NCBI RefSeq assembly: GCF_021025955.1
Contig: NZ_JAJNCL010000018.1
Location: 31,977 to 95,976 of the forward strand
Source: Rhodococcus qingshengii
Lineage (GTDB): Bacteria; Actinomycetota; Actinomycetes; Mycobacteriales; Mycobacteriaceae
Direction: 5' to 3'
DNA length: 64,000 nt
Shown: one piece after another, positions 7,406 through 15,275 of the stretch
How the letters are laid out: each line of letters opens with the position of its first letter
How positions within the stretch are numbered: position 1 is the first letter of the stretch
Made by a program: the position numbers and the translations under genes
Notes under the pieces: model-generated
What the model saw: only the letters and a program-made list of their open reading frames with translations
Told to the model about the DNA's origin: nothing
Database searches by the model: none

Positions 7406-8062
7406 ATGAACGCTCTGATTCCTCGGCCACGATTGGAAGTGGCGCCGGGGGCGATCCTCGTTCCGGATTGGCTCGGCGTCGAACAGCAACGCACCTTGGT
7501 GGCCGAGTGTCGACGGTGGGCTACCGCGCCCGTGCCGATGCGCTCCGCTGTTGTTCCTGGTGGGCACAAGATGTCGGTGCAGACAGTCTGTCTCGGTTGG
7601 CATTGGCAGCCGTACAAGTACACCCGCACGGCCGACGACGTGAACGGTGCGCCTGTCGCCGCGGTGCCCGACTGGCTCGTCGACCTAGGCCGTACCGCCG
7701 TTGCCGCTGCCTACGACGACCCGAGTGAGGGGGAGAGGTACGCACCCGACACCGCGCTGATCAACTTCTACGACGAGAGCGCTCGCATGGGTATGCATCA
7801 GGACAAGGACGAGCGCTGCAACGCTCCCGTCGTCTCGCTGAGTGTCGGGCAGAGTTGTGTCTTTCGGTTCGGGAATTCCGAGAACCGGAACAAGCCGTAC
7901 ACCGACGTCGAATTGCACTCGGGTGATCTCTTCGTGTTCGGCGGAGAGTCGCGGTTCGCGTATCACGGTGTGCCGAAAGTTATTGCAGGAAGTAGTCTTC
8001 CGGGAATCGGTCTGCCATCGGGAAGGCTGAACATCACCCTGCGAGTAACCGGAATGTTCTGA
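7406..8062 (+). CDS. alkB: AlkB-type alpha-ketoglutarate-dependent DNA/RNA demethylase
   Basis: A 218-residue Fe(II)/2-oxoglutarate dioxygenase that repairs alkylated bases such as 1-methyladenine and 3-methylcytosine. The iron ligands fall at H131 and D133 (MGMHQDKDE) and H187 (YHGVP), and the co-substrate arginines are in RLNITLRV (207, 213). Length and ligand positions match E. coli AlkB closely. An upstream in-frame GTG (7397) is an alternative start. It is divergent from the ArsR-AHSA1 pair and lies near a second 2OG oxygenase and an Ada-like domain protein, suggesting a loose alkylation-response neighbourhood. Confidence 0.92.
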   Translation: MNALIPRPRLEVAPGAILVPDWLGVEQQRTLVAECRRWATAPVPMRSAVVPGGHKMSVQTVCLGWHWQPYKYTRTADDVNGAPVAAVPDWLVDLGRTAVAAAYDDPSEGERYAPDTALINFYDESARMGMHQDKDERCNAPVVSLSVGQSCVFRFGNSENRNKPYTDVELHSGDLFVFGGESRFAYHGVPKVIAGSSLPGIGLPSGRLNITLRVTGMF

Positions 8063-8312
8063 GTTTCAGGCTGATTTCGGCCCAGTAACTAACAAGCGGC
8101 CGATGTCGATTCGCTCGCGAATAGGGACGATCGGTGGCCAGCACTCGAAGAAGAAACGGGCATTCAATTTGTCGGCATCCCAAGTCATTCTGAGATAGCC
8201 GCCAACTGTGGTCATTAGCTAAGACATCAATCTTCGGTAAATCCGTCCAAATGGTCTCGTTTCATGCCAAGATCAACTGATGACCTTTCACGCTGAACGA
8301 GAAGGAGATTCG
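8063..8312. other. Intergenic region upstream of small secreted protein
   Basis: About 250 bases of comparatively AT-rich sequence between alkB and the secreted-protein gene. It ends in a strong ribosome binding site (GAAGGAGA, 8301-8308). The promoter of the secreted-protein gene is presumably here; I cannot pick boxes with confidence and see no RNA gene or terminator hairpin. Confidence 0.4.
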
Positions 8313-8819
8313 ATGCGTTCGATCACACGAGCGGCCCTCATCGGTGCTGCAGCTCTTCCGTTGGCAATGGCCGCTCCCTCGCTGGCCTCAGCTTCCACCG
8401 CTGCCGACGTCACCTTCGCCTACAGTGCTTCCGACTCGACCGTGAGCAACACCATCACCAACAATTCGGGCGGAGCTCTGCAATGCAGCACCTCGCTCGG
8501 GAACGCGCCCAGCGGAGTGCTGCCACCGATCGAAGTGACGATGGGTCCGGGACAGACGATCTATGAGAGCGGTGTGATCCCCACCGGCACAACAGTTCAG
8601 ACGATCAACGATATCCCGTACGGCTCCTACGTCGTCCTGGCGTCCTGCAGCAGCGTCGATGAACCGACGAGCATGTGGGTATCGGACTATCCAGGACTCG
8701 AGCCCTACCTGGCGATGTTCCCGTACACCACTTACGCGGTGCAACAAGCATCCTGGGTGGTCTCACTGCCCAGCGCTGGTGCGCCCACACCAGCCCCTGG
8801 CGTGAACTTCGGGAGCTGA
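8313..8819 (+). CDS. Small secreted protein, paralogue of 58398-58934
   Basis: A 168-residue protein with a Sec signal peptide (RSITRAALIGAAALPLAMAA then ASA cleavage region). The mature part is rich in Ser/Thr/Gly and has two cysteines, in ALQCSTS and VLASCSS, that could form a disulfide. Conserved blocks ITNN, GPGQT and DIPYGSYVVLASCS recur in the protein at 58398-58934, so the two are paralogues of one secreted family. The ATG at 8313 is chosen because GAAGGAGA sits five bases upstream and the signal peptide follows directly. No function is known to me; an envelope or extracellular role is likely. Confidence 0.8.
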   Translation: MRSITRAALIGAAALPLAMAAPSLASASTAADVTFAYSASDSTVSNTITNNSGGALQCSTSLGNAPSGVLPPIEVTMGPGQTIYESGVIPTGTTVQTINDIPYGSYVVLASCSSVDEPTSMWVSDYPGLEPYLAMFPYTTYAVQQASWVVSLPSAGAPTPAPGVNFGS

Positions 8820-9208
8820 CACCGGCAGCGGAACTGTAGACCGTCGCCGTCGTTGGCGTCTGCGTCGGCGGGGCCAGGATGCCAGCAGACATTAATTTTC
8901 GGCCTCGTAGAATGCGGCCCGTGAACGAACTCTGGCTGGGCGGCTACTGCGCTGGGCCGCTTGTCCGCAGTGCCTCGCTCGACAGTTCAGGGTGGTGAGA
9001 CTTGGTTGCCACCTGCCCGAGGAAAGCGGTGCAGTGCCCTCGAAGTCGACTTCGCCATTCCCGTCACGTTCACATCGCCTCAAAAGGGTTGTCCCCAAAG
9101 ATGCATGGCGACTGCGCATTAGGTCATTTTCATTGCGCAGGATGGTCCGGACAGCGAACTGAAAGGTTTGGTAGGCGGCAGTTTTGGGTGAGAGTGAGCT
9201 TTGTGTCA
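8820..9208. other. Gap of 389 bases without a convincing gene
   Basis: Separates the secreted-protein gene from the convergent epimerase gene. A 105-codon minus-strand frame (8892-9209) begins on the last base of the epimerase stop codon, but its product is Arg/Ser-rich, has no recognisable domain and reads like non-coding sequence. Nothing else was identified; it may hold the transcription ends of both flanking genes. Confidence 0.4.
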
Positions 9209-10051
9209 TCAGTACAGGCTCGATCGAAACCAGTGATCGAGGCTGATCATGTCTATCTTGTGCATGTCGAGACCTAGCTGGGCAGCAACTTTCACTGCGT
9301 CGGCGCGGGGGATAGAGTTCTGGGGCCGAGTCCAGTTGGTCTCCCGCGCATGTTGCTCGAGAAGGTCGATGACTGTCCGTGGGACAGGCTCGTTGACGTG
9401 AAGTGTTGAGCCGTAGCGAAATTGCTGTTCTATCGACAGTTTGCAGATAGATCGGGCGAGTAGGTCTACGTCGACTACTGACAGGATGGCGTTACCGTCG
9501 TCGATGATCGAGTCGAGTCGAGAGACAATTCGCGTCAGTGTCGGCAGAAACCATCTGTCGCCGGATCCGTACACGAGATGGGGCCGGATGACCAGGCCTC
9601 CGGCGTCGCGCACGAACTTCTCGGCGAGAGCGCGCGTGCGACTGGCAGGTGAGAGGGGTTTGAGAGGTACGCCGTTGACCGGCAAGTCTCGAAACGGGCC
9701 TGGCCCGTACACAGCCGCGGTGCTGATGTAGAGCAGCCGTTCGACGCCGACGGCGGCGGCGATCGACGCAACGTTCCGTATGCCGTGTTGGTTGACGTGA
9801 ACGCACTGTTGTTCGTCGTCGCCCACGTACGACACGCAGCAGATGACGGTAGACGCCTGGCTCATTGCACCTCGTAGAGAGGCGCTGTCGTTGATGTCGC
9901 CGATAGTGGCGGCAATTCCTTTGCGGCTGAGTCGTTTGGCTGCGCTGTCCGTGCGCACGAAACCGATTGCAGCGTTTCCGCCCCGGGAAACCAGTTGTTT
10001 CATCACCGCTGAGCCGATGAAACCAGTGGCCCCGAGTACCAGAGTCGTCAC
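9209..10051 (-). CDS. gblE: NAD-dependent epimerase/dehydratase of the butyrolactone locus (GblE-like)
   Basis: A 280-residue Rossmann-fold extended SDR. The dinucleotide motif GATGFIG is at residues 7-13, and the active-site YGPGPF and ISTAAVYG elements resemble NAD-dependent epimerases. It starts with GTG at 10051. It is divergent from a butyrolactone-receptor-type TetR gene and close to an AfsA homologue, matching the gblA/gblE/gblR set described in Rhodococcus jostii RHA1. By analogy it would reduce or tailor the butenolide/butyrolactone precursor. The symbol is assigned on context plus family, not on sequence comparison. Confidence 0.8.
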   Translation of the reverse strand: MTTLVLGATGFIGSAVMKQLVSRGGNAAIGFVRTDSAAKRLSRKGIAATIGDINDSASLRGAMSQASTVICCVSYVGDDEQQCVHVNQHGIRNVASIAAAVGVERLLYISTAAVYGPGPFRDLPVNGVPLKPLSPASRTRALAEKFVRDAGGLVIRPHLVYGSGDRWFLPTLTRIVSRLDSIIDDGNAILSVVDVDLLARSICKLSIEQQFRYGSTLHVNEPVPRTVIDLLEQHARETNWTRPQNSIPRADAVKVAAQLGLDMHKIDMISLDHWFRSSLY

Positions 10052-10137
10052 GGTGTGTCCGTGTCGAGAGCGTTGCTGCCGGGTCTTTCGACGTATCGTT
10101 GAGATTCATTCCGTCGGCAACGAGAGCTGGTTAGATC

Positions 10138-10782
10138 ATGCAGGAGCGTGCTGTCCTCACGCGCCAGGCCGTCATTTTGGGTGCTGCGAAGAGCTTCGAG
10201 AAGTTCGGGTACTCCGCCAGTTTGGGTACGATCTTGCAGCACGGGGGTGTGTCCAAGGGCGCGATGTATTTTCATTTCGCGTCGAAGGAGGAGCTTGCGC
10301 ACGCGGTCATCGCAGCGCAGCACGGTATGGCGATGGAGGGTACCCGGCGGGTTGCTGCGCATTCCGACATCGCGGTCGAAACCCTGGTGCTCGTTTCGCA
10401 GGAGATGGCTCGGCAGCTTGTGACCGAGCCCATCGCGCGAGGTGGCATGCGGTTGACGATGGAGATCGGCAGTATTCAAGGTCCTATCGAACAGCCGTAC
10501 CTCGATTGGATCGAGGCTATCAAGCAGGTGGCAACCCAAGCAGCTGAAGCCGGCGATATCGTCCCGGGTACCGATATCGACGCATTGGCTCGATTTGTGG
10601 TGGGGTCGTTCACCGGAGTGCAGATTCTCTCGGAAATGCTGACGGGCAGAACCGATCTGTACGAGCGGTTGAGTCAGATGTGGAATTTGGTGCTGCCAAC
10701 GATTGTCCGCGAGGACAAGTTGGCGTACGTCATGCAACTGGCGGCGCTTGCGCCGAGAGAGTGGGAACCTCCGAGCGTTTGA
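10138..10782 (+). CDS. gblR: Gamma-butyrolactone receptor-type TetR regulator (ArpA/ScbR-like)
   Basis: A 214-residue TetR-fold protein. The N-terminus, RAVLTRQAVILGAAKSFEKF followed by GGVSKGAMYFHFASKEELA, is the characteristic HTH of the ArpA/ScbR/CprB butyrolactone-receptor branch, and the C-terminal ligand domain has the conserved Trp-containing helix (YLDWIEAIKQ). Such receptors repress target genes until the butyrolactone binds. It is divergent from gblE (86-base gap, 10052-10137, probably holding its operator) and convergent with gblA. The start is the ATG at 10138; the ribosome binding site is weak. Confidence 0.88.
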   Translation: MQERAVLTRQAVILGAAKSFEKFGYSASLGTILQHGGVSKGAMYFHFASKEELAHAVIAAQHGMAMEGTRRVAAHSDIAVETLVLVSQEMARQLVTEPIARGGMRLTMEIGSIQGPIEQPYLDWIEAIKQVATQAAEAGDIVPGTDIDALARFVVGSFTGVQILSEMLTGRTDLYERLSQMWNLVLPTIVREDKLAYVMQLAALAPREWEPPSV

Positions 10783-10820
10783 CGTGGATGACGCGACGAG
10801 AAGAACGTGTTCGTTCCCTC

Positions 10821-11708
10821 TCATAATTGGTCCGCAACTGTAAGTTCAAGTTCCGCGGTGGTTTCCAGTTCTTGAGTGAACCGAACTCGGTGCGCATGGC
10901 CTGACGCGTCAAGGGGGGTCGTTGACACCTCGCACGGCGTTTCCCATTCAGTGAACCTCGGAAAGACCGCCGAGAGTGAGGCGATCTTTGTTGCTGGGTT
11001 GCCGATGTGGAATCGGACCGCTTGTCGGGCGGCCTCGAAAAGAATCATTCCTGGGATGTGGTCGACGGGGTGGTCGAAAAGGGAGTGGTTGCGCGGATCG
11101 GGAGTGCAGAACATCGTGTGCCGAGCAGGATCAGTGCTGATGAGCACATCTCCATCGGTCAGGCGTCCGACTCGCTCCGATCCGACTACCGCGGTTCCGG
11201 AGGGAACGACGCGCCGGCTCGGGCGGTGGTCTTCTCGTCCTTGCCGAATTCGACGATATCCCTCGGGGCTGACTCCTCGCGCAACAGCGTTGCATCTGGC
11301 GACGTGCCGGGTGCCCTCGCTGAGGACCCCGGACACTTCAACGCCCGAGACCGCTCCGTCACGATGGGTGAGTTTTTCCACGGTCATCGAGAAACTCAAC
11401 GGCTCCGCTACTGGTTTCACGTCGAGTGTATCCAACATCTCGAAGCTGAATGTTTCCATGAGGAACTTGTAGTGCAGTGGAATGTCGTATCGGGTGTGGC
11501 ACAGAAGCACCACTGCCTGTCGGAATGCTTCTGCCACCCCGAGCGGATCGTGTTGCTCGCTCGATGCGTCGAATATCCGGTGCGAGACCGGGAGCTGCAC
11601 AGCAACCTGGTACGCCGAGTCCGATTCGATCCGGTAATCCGTCAAGAAAACCTCGGCAACAGCATGTCTGTGGACGAGATGGCGCGGCACTGTGCGTGTG
11701 TATTCCAT
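10821..11708 (-). CDS. gblA: AfsA-family gamma-butyrolactone synthase (GblA-like)
   Basis: A 295-residue AfsA homologue with two hot-dog repeats, each carrying the family signature: VHRHAVAEVFLTD near the start, then DHPVDHIPGMILFEAARQA in the second half. AfsA enzymes condense dihydroxyacetone phosphate with a beta-ketoacyl-ACP to make the butenolide precursor of A-factor-type signals. The ATG at 11708 precedes the conserved region; a GTG at 11738 is a possible alternative, and the longer open frame beyond it is not supported. It is convergent with gblR (38-base gap). This is strong evidence that the strain makes a butyrolactone-type signal. Confidence 0.9.
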   Translation of the reverse strand: MEYTRTVPRHLVHRHAVAEVFLTDYRIESDSAYQVAVQLPVSHRIFDASSEQHDPLGVAEAFRQAVVLLCHTRYDIPLHYKFLMETFSFEMLDTLDVKPVAEPLSFSMTVEKLTHRDGAVSGVEVSGVLSEGTRHVARCNAVARGVSPEGYRRIRQGREDHRPSRRVVPSGTAVVGSERVGRLTDGDVLISTDPARHTMFCTPDPRNHSLFDHPVDHIPGMILFEAARQAVRFHIGNPATKIASLSAVFPRFTEWETPCEVSTTPLDASGHAHRVRFTQELETTAELELTVADQL

Positions 11709-11875
11709 TGATTGAATGCACCTTTCGATGTTCACTCGTGTCTTCGATGTCGTGTAGGACCCAATGTTCGACGTCCGGGCACGTCGTCGAATCGTCAAAA
11801 TTGACTATCTTTGCGAACTTCGAGTTCGATCGGGTTGAGCACCCATCTCAATGAGTGCGTCTGGGACACTTCCGG

Positions 11876-12535
11876 TTAGAAGCGTCCGATCCGAAGCTCG
11901 AGTGGGTGTCTGCGTGCGTCGTGACCAGAGCGGCGGAGCATCGCGCAGGCCTCCAGCTGAGAGTGCACCCCAAGCTTCTGCAAGATGCTTCGGATGTGGG
12001 CGCGAACCGTGGTCGGTGCAATGTGGGCGGTTCGAGCAATCAAGTCGACATTCGAACCGCCGTAGAGAAGTCCCACGATTTCGAATTCGCGATCGGTGAG
12101 ACTGCCTATTCGTGCGGTTTCTTCGGTACGCAACCGGATGCGTTGTACGAGAGCGGAGTTGTCGTGTGCAGGCTGAGTGGAGTTGGGGTTGAGGGCGGCC
12201 TGCAGCTCATCGAGCAGCGATGGGAACGGTAGTTGAGAGTTGAGCGCGGTGTGGGCGCCCGCTGCCAGCCCCCGAATCATCGAGCGGCCGCCACTGAGAT
12301 CGCCGACCAGGACCGATCCCTCGAGTGCGGAGAGCTCCTTCACCTGCCAGTCGATGCCCCCGAGTGGTAGGAGAACAATCGCTCTACCGTGATCGCTGGT
12401 GTGGTGCTGTAACAGTTTCATGTCTGCGGTTTGTGGCCCGGAATCAGCCCTGGTGCTGATTCCGGCAACGATTGCACTGGCGAACCCTCGATCGCTATGA
12501 GTGGTGTACACGGTGACTGTGCTGGAGTGTGTCAT
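11876..12535 (-). CDS. LuxR-family (NarL-type HTH) regulator with degenerate receiver
   Basis: About 219 residues from the ATG at 12535 (a TTG at 12592 is also open). The C-terminus is a clear LuxR HTH: LTDREFEIVGLLYGG, then DLIARTAHIAPTTVRAHIRS and ILQKLGV. The N-terminal half looks like a response-regulator fold (VTVYTTHSDRGF, then IVLLPLGGIDW) but lacks the acidic pocket and phospho-acceptor Asp pattern, so it is probably not a classical phosphorylated regulator. It lies upstream of gblA in the same direction, 167 bases away, and may regulate or be regulated by the butyrolactone system. Confidence 0.8.
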   Translation of the reverse strand: MTHSSTVTVYTTHSDRGFASAIVAGISTRADSGPQTADMKLLQHHTSDHGRAIVLLPLGGIDWQVKELSALEGSVLVGDLSGGRSMIRGLAAGAHTALNSQLPFPSLLDELQAALNPNSTQPAHDNSALVQRIRLRTEETARIGSLTDREFEIVGLLYGGSNVDLIARTAHIAPTTVRAHIRSILQKLGVHSQLEACAMLRRSGHDARRHPLELRIGRF

Positions 12536-12722
12536 AGCGACTACATGACCGGTGGGGGTCGAGTCCGCCCGTTCTCGTCGCTGCGAAACCAAAACCGTTG
12601 CTTTCAGCGTGGTTTCGTCAGCGGGCTAGTTATCGCAGTGACCTCTCCACTGATGCGTACGAAGGTTACGGCGATATCGCAGTTGCCCGTCCGCCCATGG
12701 AAACTCGCGTGTTCGACGCGTC

Positions 12723-12776
12723 ATCTAGGCGAATAGAGTGTGGTACCTCCGGGGCCACGTAAAAGCTCGCCTAGAT
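12723..12776. repeat. Perfect 10-bp inverted repeat spanning 54 bp
   Basis: ATCTAGGCGA (12723-12732) and TCGCCTAGAT (12767-12776) are perfect inverted copies 34 bases apart. The loop contains a second small inverted pair, GTGG...CCAC, around TACCTCCGGGG. It could be a two-site operator or a structured leader RNA. It has no U-run, so it is unlikely to be a simple terminator. Confidence 0.6.
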
Positions 12777-12975
12777 ACCTGGTTGTGAACCCTCGAATTA
12801 TGTTAGGGCGCTGAATATTTGGGCGATGGGTATCTCGCGTAGACGAGCTATCGGACCTTTCCGCCGATGACGTGAACGACACCCCGGTGGCTCAAGGCAT
12901 TCAGCCGTCTCGGTCGAGTTACCGTGAGGCCGGTGCGTCGCACCTCAATGTTCCGTACTTGGTCGGGTCGAGATA

Positions 12976-13005
12976 TTGACTGTTACCGACAGTTGCACAT
13001 ACCCT
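12976..13005 (+). promoter_or_regulatory. Predicted promoter of the flavin monooxygenase gene
   Basis: TTGACT (12976-12981) and TACCCT (13000-13005) are spaced 18 bp. A perfect 5-bp dyad ACTGT-TACCG-ACAGT (12979-12993) overlaps the -35 box and the start of the spacer, a likely repressor site. The predicted start near 13012 leaves a leader of about 100 bases before the gene at 13113. Confidence 0.55.
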
Positions 13006-13112
13006 GTTCATTGGCGCTGACCTTAGGGAACCCGGCCTGAACCGGCCGATCGTTCTCGGCCACTGCCGACGCCAGAAGTAGCTTCGCGACGACCTACGAA
13101 ACGAGTTTCCTC

Positions 13113-14612
13113 ATGACACAGCATGTCGACGTACTGATCATCGGCGCTGGCTTGTCCGGAATCGGCGCGGCTTGTCACCTCATTCGTGAGCAGACCGGAA
13201 GCACTTACGCGATCCTCGAGCGCCGCGAGAACATCGGTGGCACCTGGGACCTGTTCAAGTACCCAGGCATCCGTTCGGACTCCGACATGCTCACCTTCGG
13301 ATTCGGTTTCCGTCCGTGGATCGGCACCAAGGTGCTCGCGGACGGCGCCAGCATCCGTGACTACGTGGAGGAAACCGCCAAGGAATACGGCGTCACCGAT
13401 CACATCAACTTCGGCCGCAAGGTCGTGGCAATGGACTTCGATCGCGCGACTGCTCGGTGGACCGTGACCGTCCTGGTCGAGGCGACGGGTGAGACCGAGA
13501 CGTGGACCGCGAACGTCCTCGTCGGCGCCTGTGGTTACTACAACTACGACAAGGGTTACCGCCCCACCTTCCCCGGTGAGGACGACTTCCGCGGTCGGAT
13601 CGTGCACCCGCAGCACTGGCCGGAGGATCTCGATTACACCGGCAAGAAGGTAGTGGTCATCGGGTCCGGTGCCACCGCGATCACACTGATCCCGTCGATG
13701 GCTCCCACGGCCGGCCACGTCACCATGCTGCAGCGCTCACCCACGTGGATCCAGGCGCTGCCCTCCGAGGACCCCGTTGCAGTGGGTCTCAAGTTCGCGC
13801 GCGTTCCCGACCAGATTGCGTACAAGATCGGTCGAGCCCGCAATATCGCGTTGCAACGCGCCAGCTTTCAGCTCTCACGCACCAACCCGAAGCTGGCGAA
13901 GAAGCTGTTCCTCGCACAGATCCGCTTGCAGCTCGGCAAGAACGTGGACCTGAGTCACTTCACCCCCAGCTACAACCCGTGGGATCAGCGCCTGTGTGTG
14001 GTTCCCAACGGGGACCTTTTCAAGGTGCTCAAGAGTGGAAAAGCCGACATCGTCACGGACCGTATCGCCGAGTTCACCAAGAAGGGGATCTTGACCGAGT
14101 CGGGCCGCGAACTCGAGGCCGACGTCATCGTCACGGCGACCGGCTTGAACGTGCAGATCCTGGGCGGGGCGAGCATGAGCATTGACGGCGAGCCGGTCAA
14201 GCTCAACAAGACCGTCGCTTACAAGAGCGTTCTCTACTCCGACATTCCGAACTTCCTGATGATCCTCGGCTACACCAACGCATCGTGGACGCTCAAGGCC
14301 GACCTGGCCGCGTCCTATTTGTGTCGCGTACTCAAGATCATGCGTAAGCGCGACTATACGACTTTCGAGGTTCACGCCGAACCCGAGGACTTCGCGGAAG
14401 AATCTCTCATGGGCGGAGCTCTGACCTCGGGCTACATCCAGCGCGGCGACGGAGAAATGCCGCGTCAGGGTGCCCGCGGTGCGTGGAAAGTGGTCAACAA
14501 TTACTACCGCGACCGCAAGCTGATGCACGACGCCGAGATCGAAGACGGCGTGCTGCAGTTCAGCAAGGTCGATATGGCTGTCGTGCCTGATAACAAGGTC
14601 GCCAGCGCATAG
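13113..14612 (+). CDS. Flavin-containing Baeyer-Villiger-type monooxygenase (EthA-like)
   Basis: A 499-residue FAD/NADPH monooxygenase. It has the FAD motif GAGLSG (11-16), the type I Baeyer-Villiger fingerprint F-x-G-x3-H-x3-W-P (residues 159-170, FRGRIVHPQHWP), and the NADPH motif GSGATA (184-189). Sequence features such as GGTWDLFKYPGIRSDSDM are those of the EtaA/EthA subgroup, which oxidises ketones and thioether/thioamide compounds, including activation of ethionamide in mycobacteria. The length is normal. A promoter with a dyad operator lies upstream. The natural substrate is unknown. Confidence 0.92.
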   Translation: MTQHVDVLIIGAGLSGIGAACHLIREQTGSTYAILERRENIGGTWDLFKYPGIRSDSDMLTFGFGFRPWIGTKVLADGASIRDYVEETAKEYGVTDHINFGRKVVAMDFDRATARWTVTVLVEATGETETWTANVLVGACGYYNYDKGYRPTFPGEDDFRGRIVHPQHWPEDLDYTGKKVVVIGSGATAITLIPSMAPTAGHVTMLQRSPTWIQALPSEDPVAVGLKFARVPDQIAYKIGRARNIALQRASFQLSRTNPKLAKKLFLAQIRLQLGKNVDLSHFTPSYNPWDQRLCVVPNGDLFKVLKSGKADIVTDRIAEFTKKGILTESGRELEADVIVTATGLNVQILGGASMSIDGEPVKLNKTVAYKSVLYSDIPNFLMILGYTNASWTLKADLAASYLCRVLKIMRKRDYTTFEVHAEPEDFAEESLMGGALTSGYIQRGDGEMPRQGARGAWKVVNNYYRDRKLMHDAEIEDGVLQFSKVDMAVVPDNKVASA

Positions 14613-14697
14613 TCGACTCCACCTGAGGCGAACCGGTCGCACCACTGGGGACGTCGGCGAATGGGCTGGAGATGTTGCGTCGACGTACCCGATCGCG

Positions 14698-15168
14698 TCA
14701 CGGGGTTTGTGATCGGTGAGTTCGCTTCCGCATTCGTCGGTTGTGTACCACCACGGGAAGAACATAGGCAGCGACAATGATCGCGGCAAGCAGTCCGAGG
14801 TAGAGGTAGGGCCAGGTCCATCCCGCTGCTCGTATGGCCAGCAACGATCCGCCCATGATCAAGGGCATCCCGGCCCCGGCGAGCAGGTCGACGTCACGGG
14901 GCGACACGGGTGGGTTTCCGAGCAAGGGTACGCGGCTGTCAGAGTTTTCTCTGATCGTGCGCATCACTGATATGCAGTAGAGGGCGGCGCCGGCGATCGC
15001 GATCGCCGCGCCAAGTGCAACTTCGACGACGCCGGTTCTCGTGGACATCAATGCGTAGGCAAACACGCCCACCGTTCCCAATGTGACCGGTGCCGACTTC
15101 CAGATCGGCGTCGACGTATGGGTGTCGGCGGGAACACTCACCGAGCGCATCGGTTCGAGAGGCTCCAT
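14698..15168 (-). CDS. Hypothetical four-segment membrane protein
   Basis: A 156-residue protein with about four hydrophobic segments (roughly residues 27-42, 49-68, 93-110 and 118-141) and a basic C-terminal tail. I do not recognise a family. It is convergent with the monooxygenase gene (85 bases) and divergent from the LexA-like gene. An internal ATG at 15150 could be the true start. Coding is supported by the regular hydrophobic pattern and the fit between neighbours. Confidence 0.65.
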   Translation of the reverse strand: MEPLEPMRSVSVPADTHTSTPIWKSAPVTLGTVGVFAYALMSTRTGVVEVALGAAIAIAGAALYCISVMRTIRENSDSRVPLLGNPPVSPRDVDLLAGAGMPLIMGGSLLAIRAAGWTWPYLYLGLLAAIIVAAYVLPVVVHNRRMRKRTHRSQTP

Positions 15169-15275
15169 CAGCTCAGCGTGCCATGTGCTGCTCGGGAAAC
15201 AAACTGCTTGTGCCGTTTCTGGCAGACTCCGGCTGCCTGGACTGGATGTCGGGACCCCTCACTACGATTCTCGTC

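Larger units (their letters stand above)
12536..13112. other. Regulatory intergenic region between LuxR-type gene and monooxygenase gene
   Basis: About 580 bases without a gene, lying between two divergent genes. It holds a long inverted repeat (12723-12776) and a good promoter for the monooxygenase (12976-13005). The remaining sequence shows no recognised RNA or coding signature. Confidence 0.5.

Noticed and set aside
8892..9209. 105-codon minus-strand frame beginning on the last base of the gblE stop codon
   Set aside because: The product is Arg/Ser-rich, has no domain and no good ribosome binding site; the junction looks accidental. Kept only as a note in the gap feature.
10052..10137. 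A specific autoregulatory element (ARE) for GblR between gblE and gblR
   Set aside because: The gap must hold an operator, but I could not find a palindrome close enough to the known ARE consensus to call one.
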